A program made the translations under genes and the position numbers. From positions 12,478,125 to 12,542,124 of the forward strand of contig NC_079475.1 of assembly GCF_026230105.1 (NCBI RefSeq): a DNA stretch of 64,000 bases, written 5' to 3'. The stretch is from Diorhabda sublineata (lineage: Eukaryota; Arthropoda; Insecta; Coleoptera; Chrysomelidae). The notes under the pieces were generated by a model. It had not been told where the DNA came from, ran no database searches, and saw nothing but the letters and a program-made list of their open reading frames with translations. Numbering within the stretch: the first letter of the stretch is position 1; every line of letters begins with the position of its first letter. This document shows, piece after piece, positions 63,993 to 64,000 of the stretch.

Positions 63993-64000
63993 TTTTAACT

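Overview
The window is AT-rich eukaryotic nuclear DNA. Spliced GT-AG exons, introns of up to about 25 kb and many decayed Tc1/mariner, pogo/Tigger, hAT, piggyBac-type and non-LTR elements all point to an insect. A beetle or another TE-rich insect is plausible, but the sequence alone does not settle the order. I saw no rRNA, tRNA or CRISPR.

One host gene dominates. It lies on the minus strand, from a start codon at 63992 down to a stop at 13950. It encodes a coiled-coil protein that I assign to the MTUS1/MTUS2 (ATIP/TIP150) microtubule-associated family. Eight shared 3' exons lie between 21122 and 13950. Their junction phases all agree, and together they give a common C-terminal core of about 610 residues. 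Three different 5' ends can join this core in the same phase: a three-exon start (63992, 63323, 58746), a single exon starting at 46375, and a single exon starting at 41820. This predicts proteins of about 715, 671 and 643 residues with different N-termini. The longest starts with a plausible N-myristoylation motif.

The rest is intron or flanking DNA filled with mobile elements, most of them broken. The best preserved is a 2.74 kb hAT element (52475-55217) with BED zinc finger, DDE and dimerisation parts, terminal inverted repeats and a near-perfect 8-bp target duplication. A 2.13 kb Tigger-type element (17080-19211) has perfect 18-bp ends and TA duplications. Also present are several mariner and Tc1-like relics in both orientations, a mariner deletion derivative, a TTAA-flanked piggyBac-type MITE, R1/Jockey/I-type LINE fragments, an internally deleted hAT, and several foldback or MITE-like inverted repeats. 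One foldback about 1 kb long sits only 16 bp from the hAT element.

Layout: 1-13.9 kb is flanking DNA beyond the 3' end of the gene (pogo-like relic, mariner relic, Tc relics, a CpG-containing patch near 6.3-6.85 kb, a LINE tail and a TIR repeat family). 13.95-21.1 kb holds the shared exons, with mariner, Tigger and Tc1 insertions in introns. 21.1-41.7 kb is intron with LINE, mariner, MITE and HTH_48-type relics. 41.7-46.4 kb holds two alternative first exons, a possible small gene and a deleted hAT. 46.4-58.6 kb is intron with a MITE, a large foldback, the hAT and a Tc1 relic. 58.6-64 kb holds the first three exons of the long isoform.
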